DNA of 64,000 bases from Clostridium_AD sp050717515 (GTDB taxonomy: Bacteria; Bacillota; Clostridia; Clostridiales; Clostridiaceae): NCBI RefSeq assembly GCF_050717515.1, contig NZ_JBOITL010000039.1:124001-188000 (forward strand). Direction: 5' to 3'. Positions 42,590 through 51,393 of this stretch are shown piece by piece. Numbering within the stretch: the stretch's first letter is position 1; the number at the start of each line of letters is the position of its first letter. The translations under genes were made by a program, and so were the position numbers. The notes below the pieces were generated by a model. That model was not told where the DNA came from and ran no database searches. It saw only the letters and a list, made by a program, of their open reading frames with translations.

Positions 42590-44209
42590 TTACTGTCCCC
42601 CACTTAATTGTTGTGTTAACCAATTTGATTGGGAATTCAGTTTATTCATAGCTACTTCCAGTTTTGAAAACTGCATATAAAATCTATTTTCTCTAGCTGA
42701 TAGACTTTTTATCATTTCATTTATCTTTTTATCTTTCTTTATAATATCCTCAGATAATATAGATTTTATATCCCCTTTTACGCCTGCTTTTTGAATTAAA
42801 ATCCCTTTTTTACCAGTTGTTCTTGTATAATCTTGTATAATATCATTTATTCTTTGAAATATACCTTGTTCGCTGTTTCTTTTATTTCTAACAATACTTG
42901 TATCACCTTCACTATATGGTATTGTAGATTGCTTTGCAAACAAGTTAGCAACCTGTTCACCTCTAGTTTCAATAGCATTTTTTAGTTTTTTCTCATCTAT
43001 TATAATCTTTCCTCTTTGAGTTGTATCTGCTGAAGTTGATAACCCAATATCTGAAAGATATATGCCTTCGCCTTCTACTCCTTGAAAAAAAGCACTTCTC
43101 ATTGAACTAAGCATATTGTCTAAATTTGAGTCACCCTTTAACAACCCTTGTTTAGCCTTAATTTCCCATTGTTTAATTTCATCTTCCTTCATATCTTTTT
43201 TCTGTTCATCAGAAAGTGGAAGATACTTATATTGCTTCTTTTCATCAGTTTTTCGACTGACCTTCTCTACTAGTTCATTATATTTATCTATGAACCCTTT
43301 GATTTTATCATAAGTTTTTTGAGAATTTCCAGTAACGGTAATGTTATTTGTTGTTTTTTCCTCGGTTAAGGTATAGTTAACTCCATCTATTGAAAAAGTA
43401 TTACCTGGTTTTGTAACAGGAATTCCATCTGTAGAACCTGGAGGAGTTATTGTAACTTTAGCATTTTTTCCAGCTATTAGATCTCCACTAACATATGACT
43501 TTGCTATTCCATTTGCATCTTTAGTTGAATTTAATTTTAACCCTGTTAAAACACCACCCGCTACGCCCTCTGTTACCTTTAATGATGCTGACTCTCCTAT
43601 TTGTAAACTCTCTAGACTAAAACTCTTTGTCAATTCACTAAAATTTAGTTTAACAGCTCCAGAAGTACCTTGGTTAATCTTATCCATTAATTGTGATATT
43701 GTATCACCCGCTAATACAGTTATCGATTTATTTGTTTGTGGAGGTCCATTATAATCAAAGGTCAGCGTTCCATCACTTATACCTAATTCACTTAATTTTG
43801 TAGTATATTTATCTATTTCTCCACCTAGCGTTGTTTTTATTTCATTTGCACTCTCTATCTTTGCTGCTGTAGCTAATTGATTTACCACCACACTATAGTT
43901 TCCAATTACAGCTCCCACAGAAGTCGTAGCGCTAACTCCAGCACCTTTCGTTGTGTCACTATTAACGGCCTTCACATCAAACCCCGCATAGTTGTTTTTA
44001 CTTAACATATTAGTATCGGATTTTAAGTTATTAAAATATGTATCTGTAATAGTAGCTGTATCTGATAATATATCCCTATAAAGTTCTTGCCTCCAAGATA
44101 CTATTTGTCTATCCTGTTTCATCTTATCCACTCTCATGGTATAAGGTTTCATCATTTGCTTTACAGTAGCCTCTGTATCCATCCCTGAAGCCATACCAGT
44201 AATTCTCAT
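42590..44209 (-). CDS. fliD: FliD, filament cap protein
   Basis: Pentameric filament cap that folds flagellin at the filament tip. The 539 residues begin MRITGMASGMDTEATVKQMM with the long N-terminal helix (MRVDKMKQDRQIVSWRQELY), and end with the C-terminal coiled coil (INEMIKSLSARENRFYMQFS, KLEVAMNKLNSQSNWLTQQL). The middle contains the usual FliD_C and variable regions (DIGLSTSADTTQRGKIIIDE). It lies between fliS and fliT. Confidence 0.96.
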   Translation of the reverse strand: MRITGMASGMDTEATVKQMMKPYTMRVDKMKQDRQIVSWRQELYRDILSDTATITDTYFNNLKSDTNMLSKNNYAGFDVKAVNSDTTKGAGVSATTSVGAVIGNYSVVVNQLATAAKIESANEIKTTLGGEIDKYTTKLSELGISDGTLTFDYNGPPQTNKSITVLAGDTISQLMDKINQGTSGAVKLNFSELTKSFSLESLQIGESASLKVTEGVAGGVLTGLKLNSTKDANGIAKSYVSGDLIAGKNAKVTITPPGSTDGIPVTKPGNTFSIDGVNYTLTEEKTTNNITVTGNSQKTYDKIKGFIDKYNELVEKVSRKTDEKKQYKYLPLSDEQKKDMKEDEIKQWEIKAKQGLLKGDSNLDNMLSSMRSAFFQGVEGEGIYLSDIGLSTSADTTQRGKIIIDEKKLKNAIETRGEQVANLFAKQSTIPYSEGDTSIVRNKRNSEQGIFQRINDIIQDYTRTTGKKGILIQKAGVKGDIKSILSEDIIKKDKKINEMIKSLSARENRFYMQFSKLEVAMNKLNSQSNWLTQQLSGGQ

Positions 44210-44301
44210 TTAATACACCCTCCTCTTTTATATAATTGATAGTTGAGAATTTTTTTTATACTACGTATAAAAATTTCCATTCTCCGTTCTCAATTTTTCG
44301 T

Positions 44302-44703
44302 CTATTTCCCGCCTTTAGATATCTTATAAGCCTCATTCCAAGTATCCCTAACATCATCAATCAGCGGGATTATCTCATTCATGATTTCTTCACTTTTCTT
44401 AATATTAGCATCCGTAAGCCTTCTTACTATAAAATCATAAACCTTCATTAAGCTTTCCGCCCATTCACCACCCTTTGCCACATCCAATGTTGCCATTAAT
44501 TCATAAAATATATTTTGAGTTTTTACAATGTTTTCATGAGCCTTTTTAGCATCCTTATCTAAAATAGCTTGTCTACCTATTTTTGAAAATTTTACTGCTC
44601 CATCTACTAACATCAAAAGCAATTGCTCCTTTGATGCGAAATTCACACTATTATTTTTATAAGTATTGAATGCATTCCCATAAGCGTTCATTGCCATATC
44701 CAA
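44302..44703 (-). CDS. fliS: FliS, flagellin export chaperone
   Basis: Cytoplasmic chaperone that holds the flagellin C-terminus unfolded before export. The 133 residues show the family motif AYGNAFNTYKNNSVNFASKEQLLLMLVDGAVKF, visible in two stretches, and NIVKTQNIFYELMATLDVAKGGEWAESLMKVYDF, where the LD-GGE-A pattern is diagnostic. It starts 6 bases before the end of its upstream neighbour's spacer, and fliD follows 92 bases later. Confidence 0.96.
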   Translation of the reverse strand: MDMAMNAYGNAFNTYKNNSVNFASKEQLLLMLVDGAVKFSKIGRQAILDKDAKKAHENIVKTQNIFYELMATLDVAKGGEWAESLMKVYDFIVRRLTDANIKKSEEIMNEIIPLIDDVRDTWNEAYKISKGGK

Positions 44704-44709
44704 TCACCT

Positions 44710-45000
44710 CTACTTTTTAGTATCTATAAAATTCCCCATGATTCTTTGTTCTTTTTCTAAAACATCTTTAAAAACCTCTACGTCATATTGATTATTTCTA
44801 AATGCACCTACAGTTATTTTATGATTGTTCTTATATTTTAAAAGCTTACTGCTAAATTCTTGATAAGACTTTGAGTTTTCTTTAGGATTTCTATCTTTAT
44901 TTACAGATATTGACCCTTTTCTATGAATTACACCAGACTTTGTAGTATCTTTAACTCTTTGTCTTATTTCAACATCAATTTTATTTAATTTAAATTCCAT
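44710..45000 (-). CDS. Hypothetical protein in the late flagellar operon
   Basis: A 96-residue basic protein that I do not recognise. It has a Lys/Arg-rich N-terminal half (MEFKLNKIDVEIRQRVKDTT, GVIHRKGSISVNKDRNPKEN) and a C-terminal helix (VEVFKDVLEKEQRIMGNFID). It sits between flaG and fliS, 6 bases before fliS, and is therefore likely co-translated with the flagellin chaperone. It has no membrane or signal segment. Confidence 0.8.
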   Translation of the reverse strand: MEFKLNKIDVEIRQRVKDTTKSGVIHRKGSISVNKDRNPKENSKSYQEFSSKLLKYKNNHKITVGAFRNNQYDVEVFKDVLEKEQRIMGNFIDTKK

Positions 45001-45072
45001 AATACCCCTCCCATCTTTATCCTAGTGGGTTACGCATTTTCTCTAAAAGGTTACTACTTTTCATACTGAAAA

Positions 45073-45420
45073 TTATGCCTTTTTATCTACTAAAATACCG
45101 GCCATTTCGCACATTTTAGCTACCATATCTAGTATTTTTTTTGAGGGGATTTCTTTTATCACTTCATTGGTATTGTTATCAATTACCTTTATAATCATTT
45201 GATTAAGAACATCATGCTTTTCATACTGCACATGAGTACCTTCACCCTCTAAAAATTTATTTATTTTACTTACTGCATTTTTAACTTCTTTTTCACTATT
45301 ATCACTTCTACTTAGTGAACTATTGATTTCAACAGGCTTTGAAACCACAAGATTTTCTGCAACTTTATAAAATTTATCTAAATCTGCGGATTTTTTTCCA
45401 CTAATACCCCCAATATTCAT
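45073..45420 (-). CDS. flaG: FlaG family protein
   Basis: A 115-residue protein whose C-terminal half carries the FlaG motif (HVQYEKHDVLNQMIIKVIDN, EVIKEIPSKKILDMVAKMCE, GILVDKKA). FlaG proteins influence filament length or flagellin export; the exact role is unclear. It follows csrA by 16 bases and lies in the usual csrA-flaG-fliD/fliS cluster. Confidence 0.92.
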   Translation of the reverse strand: MNIGGISGKKSADLDKFYKVAENLVVSKPVEINSSLSRSDNSEKEVKNAVSKINKFLEGEGTHVQYEKHDVLNQMIIKVIDNNTNEVIKEIPSKKILDMVAKMCEMAGILVDKKA

Positions 45421-45436
45421 GCTTGCCCCCCCTAAT

Positions 45437-45652
45437 TTATTTTTTTAATTTTTCTAGAGTTGATGCATCAAAAACCATAGCTCTTTGGTTTTCATCTGTA
45501 ACTTCTTTATAAAGTTCACTCCTTAAAATACTAATTTCCCTTGGTGCACTTATAGCAATTTTTACAGAGCCATTTTCAATTTTAACTATGGTTATTTCAA
45601 CATCGTCACCTATTAATAAGGATTCGCCTTTTTTTCTACCTATTACTAACAT
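45437..45652 (-). CDS. csrA: CsrA, RNA-binding translational regulator
   Basis: A 71-residue CsrA. It starts MLVIGRKKGESLLIGDDVEI, with the conserved REISILRSELYKEV region (position about 43-56) that binds RNA. In Bacillus-type systems CsrA represses flagellin translation and is antagonised by FliW, which is encoded immediately upstream here. The predicted target hairpin is in the leader at 41858-41873. Confidence 0.97.
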   Translation of the reverse strand: MLVIGRKKGESLLIGDDVEITIVKIENGSVKIAISAPREISILRSELYKEVTDENQRAMVFDASTLEKLKK

Positions 45653-45694
45653 CTATTCGTCCTCCTTGCCTCTTTCTGGAGTACATGACAATTA

Positions 45695-46129
45695 TCACTT
45701 GTTATCCGCTTTATATAGTGGTTGTTTTATTTTGTATTTATCATTATCTAATATTAGTTGTTCCCCTAAATTTTCTTTTATATTAATAATTATAGGAGCT
45801 TTTAAATTAGTAGTCATATCTTCAATATTTGAACTTAAAGTTACTGTAGTTAATACTAATACTGCTTCAGGCGTCGCAATTTGGAGTTCTTTTATATATG
45901 TATCCGGTATTTTAAATTCGTAATCCATAAGGATTGTAAAGGGTGATACCAATACTAAACCCACTTCAGCATCTTCAATTGAGTGTAATATACTAAAAAT
46001 TTCATTACTTTCTAAGGGAAAAATTATAAAGTTTTTAAGTTCCTTAAATCCCGGTAGACCTTTTTTGAACACTATAACATCTTCATCACCATATGCTCGA
46101 GCGCCATGGTACTTAGTAACTATCTCCAT
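45695..46129 (-). CDS. fliW: FliW, CsrA antagonist and flagellin-binding assembly factor
   Basis: FliW binds CsrA, and in turn is displaced by flagellin, giving feedback control of flagellin synthesis. I took ATG 46129 (AAAGGAG 12 bases upstream), leaving a TTG at 46141 as an alternative. The 144-residue protein has the family pattern VFKKGLPGFKELKNFIIFPL, and FSILHSIEDAEVGLVLVSPF. It precedes csrA by 42 bases. Confidence 0.96.
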   Translation of the reverse strand: MEIVTKYHGARAYGDEDVIVFKKGLPGFKELKNFIIFPLESNEIFSILHSIEDAEVGLVLVSPFTILMDYEFKIPDTYIKELQIATPEAVLVLTTVTLSSNIEDMTTNLKAPIIINIKENLGEQLILDNDKYKIKQPLYKADNK

Positions 46130-46192
46130 AATACAAATCAACTCCTTTAGTGAAAATCATTTTGCTCTCGATTTTCAATTTCCAACTCTCCA

Positions 46193-47431
46193 CTACCTCA
46201 AGTAATCTAGCAATGAAGGCTGAAGTACCTTAGCACTAGTTTGTAGCGATGCCATATATATGGTTTGCATAGTAGCATATTCCATGGATTTTTCTGTAAT
46301 ATCTATATCCTCTGTTGAAGACAGGATTTCTGTCATATTAAAATTTGCATCTACATTCCTATCTTCAGCACTTTCCATTCTATTCTGCTTTGAACCAACC
46401 TCAGAACGTAACTTTAAAACATTTGTCATAGCTTTTTTTATTCCTGCTAAATCCCCCTTGATCAACTCTTTAATCTCATCAGGTTTTACTGAATCAAGAT
46501 GGCTAGTAATATTACCCAGTAATTTCATAAGATTCTCATCACCTGTTCCATAATTTATAACTTGTGATGCTGTAATATTATAATCCATAGTAACTCCTTG
46601 GGACACTTCTACGAGTAGCTTGTCAGGTCCTTGGACTAGGCCTAAATCTTTAGTTGCAGCGGTATCGGAGAATCTTATAACACCTGATGCACTACTAATT
46701 TCAAATCTTCCATCAGCATTTGCTTTAACTGTAACTATTGTAGTTGGTGGTGGTGTTGTTCCATTAATACTTTTTTCAAGGATCTTAGCTGCATCCCCCA
46801 TAGTTGTACCACTTTTAATATCATCAGTTATTTTTACGTCCATCGATACTCCATCTAAATACATGTTAAATGTATCACCTTTATTTACCGCTGTACCCGC
46901 ATAAGCCATTTCTATCCCTGTACCTTTAGTGACCACTTTTGGTTTTAGGTTACAAATCAACTCATCATTTTTTCCACTTGCATCTTTTCCTGTTCCCGTA
47001 GGGTTACTTGTTCCGTCTGTGCCACCAAATATATATTTACCATCAAAACTTGTGTTAAGTATTTGTGATAATTCCCCCACCTTTTGATTTATCTCATCCT
47101 TAACAGCTTGTCTTTCATCTGCACCATAACTACCATTTCCAGCGGATAATAAAAGATCTTGAATTCTTCCAACTACATTCCCTACCTGTCCTAATGCTGT
47201 ATCCGTTGTATCAAGCCAATTTATTGAATTTTTAATGTTACTATTATATTGTTTATTTGCATCTATCTCTGAATACATTTGCATTATTCTAGAAGCTTTA
47301 GAAGGATCGTCCGAAGGTCTTTTTATTTCTTTACCAGAGGACATTTGATTCTGAAGCCTACTCAGATTAGTTAAATTTGTTCTCATATCTCTCAAGAAAT
47401 TATTTGAAAGCATTTTATTGGTTACTCTCAC
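46193..47431 (-). CDS. flgL: FlgL, hook-filament junction protein (GTG start)
   Basis: Junction protein between FlgK and the filament. The start is GTG 47431, with AGGGGTG 5 bases upstream, giving a protein starting RVTNKMLSNNFLRDM like other FlgL. The 412 residues contain the flagellin-like N-terminus (LQNQMSSGKEIKRPSDDPSK) and C-terminus (SEVGSKQNRMESAEDRNVDA; YATMQTIYMASLQTSAKVLQ). It follows flgK by 31 bases. Confidence 0.96.
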   Translation of the reverse strand: MRVTNKMLSNNFLRDMRTNLTNLSRLQNQMSSGKEIKRPSDDPSKASRIMQMYSEIDANKQYNSNIKNSINWLDTTDTALGQVGNVVGRIQDLLLSAGNGSYGADERQAVKDEINQKVGELSQILNTSFDGKYIFGGTDGTSNPTGTGKDASGKNDELICNLKPKVVTKGTGIEMAYAGTAVNKGDTFNMYLDGVSMDVKITDDIKSGTTMGDAAKILEKSINGTTPPPTTIVTVKANADGRFEISSASGVIRFSDTAATKDLGLVQGPDKLLVEVSQGVTMDYNITASQVINYGTGDENLMKLLGNITSHLDSVKPDEIKELIKGDLAGIKKAMTNVLKLRSEVGSKQNRMESAEDRNVDANFNMTEILSSTEDIDITEKSMEYATMQTIYMASLQTSAKVLQPSLLDYLR

Positions 47432-47462
47432 ATCTTCACCCCTTAACAATTAAATTCTATTT

Positions 47463-49193
47463 TTATCTTTTTAAACCATTAATAACCAAATCTAGAAGTT
47501 CATCCACGGTTGAAATAATCTTTGCATTAGCTTGATAAGCATGTTGATATTGAATCATGTTAGCCATTTCCTCATCCAAAGATACACCTGAGATGGAGGC
47601 TCTTGATTCATCTAAATTTGCCAGTACTATTTCATGGTTTTTTACAATTCTTTTTGCCTCTTGGTTATCTACTCCTACCCTATTAACTATATCTGTAAAA
47701 TAACCATCCACAGTCATTCCATTTGAATCGGATTTAACCATCATCACTCCTAAAGTAGCATCTTGCGCAAATTTACCCGTCAAAAAACCATCTCTTGTTG
47801 TATCCACATTAATGCTTTGAATCCCTAATCTTACATCTCTAAGCTTTGCAATGGCTAATGCTCTATATCCATTAGTTGCTCCTGGAGTATCACCTTGTCC
47901 AACCTTAATCTTCATAACATCATCAAGAATTTCTTTGTTAATAGAGATGTTACCTGCTGTAATTTCTTGCTCCGTGCCTCCAAGCTCGCTATTAACAAAA
48001 AACATTAACTTATCCTTCGTTGCATCACTTTCCCCGCTATGCACCGCATTTATAGAGAATGCAATACCCTTAGCTAGACTATTTAACTCATTTACATATT
48101 TATCTATATCTGCTTGCACGGACATAAATCCTTTAAGCTCTCCCGTTGCTGGAGAAAATAGTTTTAAATCAGTAAATGAAGCACCATCCTCAATTTTACT
48201 ACCATCTGCTTTAATAGCATTACCCTCATTATCTGACCAAAGCACTCTACCTTGATCTAATTCTTTATATTCAGCAGCACTCAAGGTCATGGTCATAGTT
48301 ACCTTATTTTTATCCGTTGCCATATTCCCGTTTTTGTAGTAAGTCACCTCATAACTTCCATCTTTACCTGGTTTTTGATTATCCTTTGGTACAATACTAC
48401 TTACATAAGAAAATCTTCTTACTTCGTCATTTGGGTTAGACTTTATAAGGTATGCATTTCCCATACCTGAGGTCTCATCCGGTTTAAGATCTTCCCCACC
48501 TAATGCTTTTTTATCAATAGTTATACCAAATTTAGTACTTAACTGATCTACTAACAAATCTCTTTTATCCATTAAATCATTAGGCTCATTTCCACCAATT
48601 TTTACACTTATAACCTGTTTATTTAATTCATTTATTTGATTAAGCATACTGTTTACATCCACTACATTCTGCTTAATAGTCTTTTGGCTATTATCTTTTA
48701 ATTTTATTAACTGATTATATGTATTATTTAATTCATCTGTAAGCGCTTTGGATTGTTGTGCCACTACAGTTCTTGCATTTGAACTTTCTGCACTATCTGA
48801 AAGTACTTGCCAAGATTTAAAAACCTTACTTAATAAAGTTGACACCCCTGTGTCGCTAGGCTCATTCATAATACTTTCAATTTCTGAAAGAAATTTTTCA
48901 CGTCCTTCATACCAACCCGTTGTTCCATTTTCTGTTCTTATCTGATAATCTAAAAAGGTATCTCTAATTCTTACTATAGAAGAAACCTGTACCCCAGTAC
49001 CTAATTGTCCTGGTCCCATGGCATTATTCATAGAAGGCATACCAAAAGGCCTTGTAGTCTCCATATTAGCTCTTTGTCTTGAATATCCTTCTGTATTAGC
49101 ATTGGCTACGTTGTGACTTGTTACGTCTAGTGCTTTTTGTTGGGCACTCATGCCTCTTTTCGCTACATTAAAAGTTCCGAACAATCCTGACAT
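47463..49193 (-). CDS. flgK: FlgK, hook-filament junction protein
   Basis: Junction protein adjacent to the hook. The 576 residues start at ATG 49193 (GAGGTGA 5 bases upstream): MSGLFGTFNVAKRGMSAQQK, LDVTSHNVANANTEGYSRQR, and end SLDEEMANMIQYQHAYQANA, KIISTVDELLDLVINGLKR. An upstream GTG at 49202 is part of the ribosome site. It follows flgN by 21 bases. Confidence 0.96.
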   Translation of the reverse strand: MSGLFGTFNVAKRGMSAQQKALDVTSHNVANANTEGYSRQRANMETTRPFGMPSMNNAMGPGQLGTGVQVSSIVRIRDTFLDYQIRTENGTTGWYEGREKFLSEIESIMNEPSDTGVSTLLSKVFKSWQVLSDSAESSNARTVVAQQSKALTDELNNTYNQLIKLKDNSQKTIKQNVVDVNSMLNQINELNKQVISVKIGGNEPNDLMDKRDLLVDQLSTKFGITIDKKALGGEDLKPDETSGMGNAYLIKSNPNDEVRRFSYVSSIVPKDNQKPGKDGSYEVTYYKNGNMATDKNKVTMTMTLSAAEYKELDQGRVLWSDNEGNAIKADGSKIEDGASFTDLKLFSPATGELKGFMSVQADIDKYVNELNSLAKGIAFSINAVHSGESDATKDKLMFFVNSELGGTEQEITAGNISINKEILDDVMKIKVGQGDTPGATNGYRALAIAKLRDVRLGIQSINVDTTRDGFLTGKFAQDATLGVMMVKSDSNGMTVDGYFTDIVNRVGVDNQEAKRIVKNHEIVLANLDESRASISGVSLDEEMANMIQYQHAYQANAKIISTVDELLDLVINGLKR

Positions 49194-49214
49194 TTCTTTC
49201 ACCTCAACCTTATA

Positions 49215-49625
49215 CTATTTTTTTACTTTACCATATGCATTGTAAGTCGCTACTTCTCTTGATGGATTTAATACATTTAATATTCTATTTGTAAAACTAA
49301 GTCCTTGTTTTATAAGTAACTCGTTTGTATCTTTTTGAAGTACAACTTCTTGTAATAAGTTGTTTATTTTAAAAAAATTCTTTTCAAGCTCTTTATCTTT
49401 AAATTCTTCAATTATGGACCTCATAGTTTTGCCTTCCGTAATTTTTCTTCGCTCAACTTCCATAAATGCTATATCTTTATTAGCTTTTTTAATCTTGTCT
49501 ACGCAAGCTTCCATTCCAAAAATATCATTAACAACTATACATTTGTGTTGCTCTTCAAGTCTTAATAAAAGAGTTGTAATAGCTTCTATTTCATGTATTA
49601 TGACGCTATTTAGTTTTTGCCTCAT
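49215..49625 (-). CDS. flgN: FlgN-like chaperone for FlgK and FlgL
   Basis: Helical chaperone of the junction proteins. The 136 residues are strongly helical and include the FlgN pattern EIEAITTLLLRLEEQHKCIV and NINNLLQEVV-like C-terminal helices. The position between flgM and flgK is the standard flgM-flgN-flgK order. Sequence conservation is low in this family, so position carries weight. Confidence 0.88.
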   Translation of the reverse strand: MRQKLNSVIIHEIEAITTLLLRLEEQHKCIVVNDIFGMEACVDKIKKANKDIAFMEVERRKITEGKTMRSIIEEFKDKELEKNFFKINNLLQEVVLQKDTNELLIKQGLSFTNRILNVLNPSREVATYNAYGKVKK

Positions 49626-49627
49626 AA

Positions 49628-49900
49628 CTAAACCTCTCTATCCTTCATAATGTCCATCATTCTAGTAGCCGTTAATTTTGAGTCCATCTTGTAGGTACCC
49701 TGCATTACTTCATTTCTGATAGCTTCTATCTTTGCCTCTGAATTAACTGATTTACTATCCAATGATAATGCACTTAAACTTTTTCCTACTGAGGATAATT
49801 CTATGGTATCTTTTTTTGTAGCTGCTACCTTTGATTCTGTTTTAGGTGTATTATTTTTATAGAAACTAACTACGTTATTTTTTACTCCATCTATTTTCAT
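49628..49900 (-). CDS. flgM: FlgM, anti-sigma28 factor
   Basis: Anti-sigma factor that is exported after hook completion, releasing sigma28. The 90 residues have a disordered N-terminal half and the conserved C-terminal sigma-binding part (IELSSVGKSLSALSLD; KIEAIRNEVMQGTYKMDSKL; MMDIMKD). It is the first gene after a strong sigma28 promoter, giving feedback, and is followed by flgN 2 bases later. Confidence 0.95.
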   Translation of the reverse strand: MKIDGVKNNVVSFYKNNTPKTESKVAATKKDTIELSSVGKSLSALSLDSKSVNSEAKIEAIRNEVMQGTYKMDSKLTATRMMDIMKDREV

Positions 49901-49968
49901 TCATAACCACTCCTAGCTTTTAATATCTTTATACTAAATTCACTTCTAGTTTGTTCTATCTATCTCTA

Positions 49969-49995
49969 TTATCGTATATAATCTTTCAAAGTTTA
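49969..49995 (-). promoter_or_regulatory. Sigma28 promoter of the flgM operon
   Basis: On the minus strand, TAAA (49992-49995), a 15-base spacer and TACGATAA (49969-49976). It lies about 70 bases before flgM and should drive flgM through fliT. Confidence 0.88.
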
Positions 49996-50099
49996 TACTC
50001 CATTTTGTTATTATCCAATATTAATAATTTGTTTACTATATGTATTTATTTTCATCTGCTTTTTCTAAGATATCATAAATATTTATAACACAAAAAAAT

Positions 50100-50162
50100 A
50101 AAAAGGAATAAATTTTCTTTATTCCTCAAATAAAAAGGAATAAAGAAAATTTATTCCTTTTT
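50100..50162 (-). terminator. 26-bp hairpin terminator between the fliY and flgM operons
   Basis: A 26-bp perfect inverted repeat (AAAAAGGAATAAATTTTC... / ...CCTTTTT) with an 11-base loop, T-run on both strands. It ends the chemotaxis operon at 50203. The rest of 49901-50202 holds only the flgM promoter. Confidence 0.9.
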
Positions 50163-50202
50163 ATATCATATATATTTTTCTTTAATCTTTATTTTATATT
50201 CA

Positions 50203-51393
50203 CTATTCAGCTATAACTTTAACTCTTTCTTCTCCACTAATTATACTAGTAATTCTAACTCCAAAATTTTCATCTACAACTACTACTTCACCGTAAGCTA
50301 CCTTTTTACCATTTACTAAAATATCTACTGGTTCTTCTGCTAGCTTATCAAGTTCAATTAGTGATCCAGTTCCTAAATTCAAAATATCCCTAATGTTCTT
50401 TTTAGTTTTTCCAAGTACTACGGAAATTTCTAGTGGAACATCTAATATTAAGTCAATGTTTCTTGGAGAACTATAAACAGGAGCTTTTGTCAGCGGCGCA
50501 AAAGCTGCTTGCCTAACTTCTACTTGTGGCTGCTGTCTTTCAATAGGTTTTGCGTAGTATTCAGGTTGGGCCGGCACACTAGTATAAGCTGCTTCCTGCT
50601 CTGCAGATGTTTTAGCAGAAACCGGTTCTGGTTTTGGTGTTTTAATTTCGTTTTGCGTGTTCTCGACTTTAGGTGCCTCCGGAATTTCTTCTGTACCCAT
50701 CATAATATCTACTATTTTTTTAGCAGTTTCAATTGGAAGAACTTGCATTATAGAACTATCAACTAAATCACCAATAGTCAATTTAAAAGCTACCTGAACA
50801 ACTTGTTCATTTTCATCTATACTATCACTTAAGGGTGATGTATTATCATCCCATATCTTAGATTCGGGTGGTGAAATATTTACCGTTCTAGCAAACATTG
50901 TTGCCATAGATGTTGCCGCAGAACCAATCATCTGATTCATAGCTTCTGAAACAGCACTAATTTCGATTTCTGAAAGAGGTGGTGCACCTTCTATTTTCCC
51001 ATCTCCACCCATCATTAAACTAGCTATAACTGCCGCATCAGTAGTCTGCATAACCAAAAGGTTTCCACCTGTAATACCACTTGTATACTTAACGTCTAAA
51101 GCAATATTAGGGATCTCATAGTTAGCTCTTAATTCTTTAAGTGTAGTTATTGAAACTACAGGCGTTGCTATATTTACTGGTTGGCCCGTTATAGTGGAAA
51201 GAGCTGTTGATGCTGAGCCCATAGAAATATTTCCAACTTCACCTAACAAATCTCTCTCAATTTCAGAAAGCTCAAATTTTTCTATAGGCTCTGAGCTCAT
51301 GGCATTTTCAGAGCTTTCGCCTTGGCCTGAACTTTCGCCACCTCCATTTAAGAGAGCGTCGATTTCTTCTTGTGAAAGAAAGCCGTTACTCAT
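50203..51393 (-). CDS. fliY: FliY, switch-associated CheY-P phosphatase
   Basis: C-ring protein combining CheC-type phosphatase and FliN-type domains. The 396 residues start at ATG 51393 (FLSQEEIDALLNGG, a FliM-like CheY-P-binding helix). It has two CheC-like motifs (LLGEVGNISMGSASTALSTI and EIEISAVSEAMNQMIGSAAT), a Pro/Gln-rich linker at about 250-315, and a C-terminal FliN domain (LDVPLEISVVLGKTKKNIRD, GSLIELDKLAEEPVDILVNG, VAYGEVVVVDENFGVRITSI). It overlaps fliM by 8 bases and ends the operon. Confidence 0.95.
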   Translation of the reverse strand: MSNGFLSQEEIDALLNGGGESSGQGESSENAMSSEPIEKFELSEIERDLLGEVGNISMGSASTALSTITGQPVNIATPVVSITTLKELRANYEIPNIALDVKYTSGITGGNLLVMQTTDAAVIASLMMGGDGKIEGAPPLSEIEISAVSEAMNQMIGSAATSMATMFARTVNISPPESKIWDDNTSPLSDSIDENEQVVQVAFKLTIGDLVDSSIMQVLPIETAKKIVDIMMGTEEIPEAPKVENTQNEIKTPKPEPVSAKTSAEQEAAYTSVPAQPEYYAKPIERQQPQVEVRQAAFAPLTKAPVYSSPRNIDLILDVPLEISVVLGKTKKNIRDILNLGTGSLIELDKLAEEPVDILVNGKKVAYGEVVVVDENFGVRITSIISGEERVKVIAE

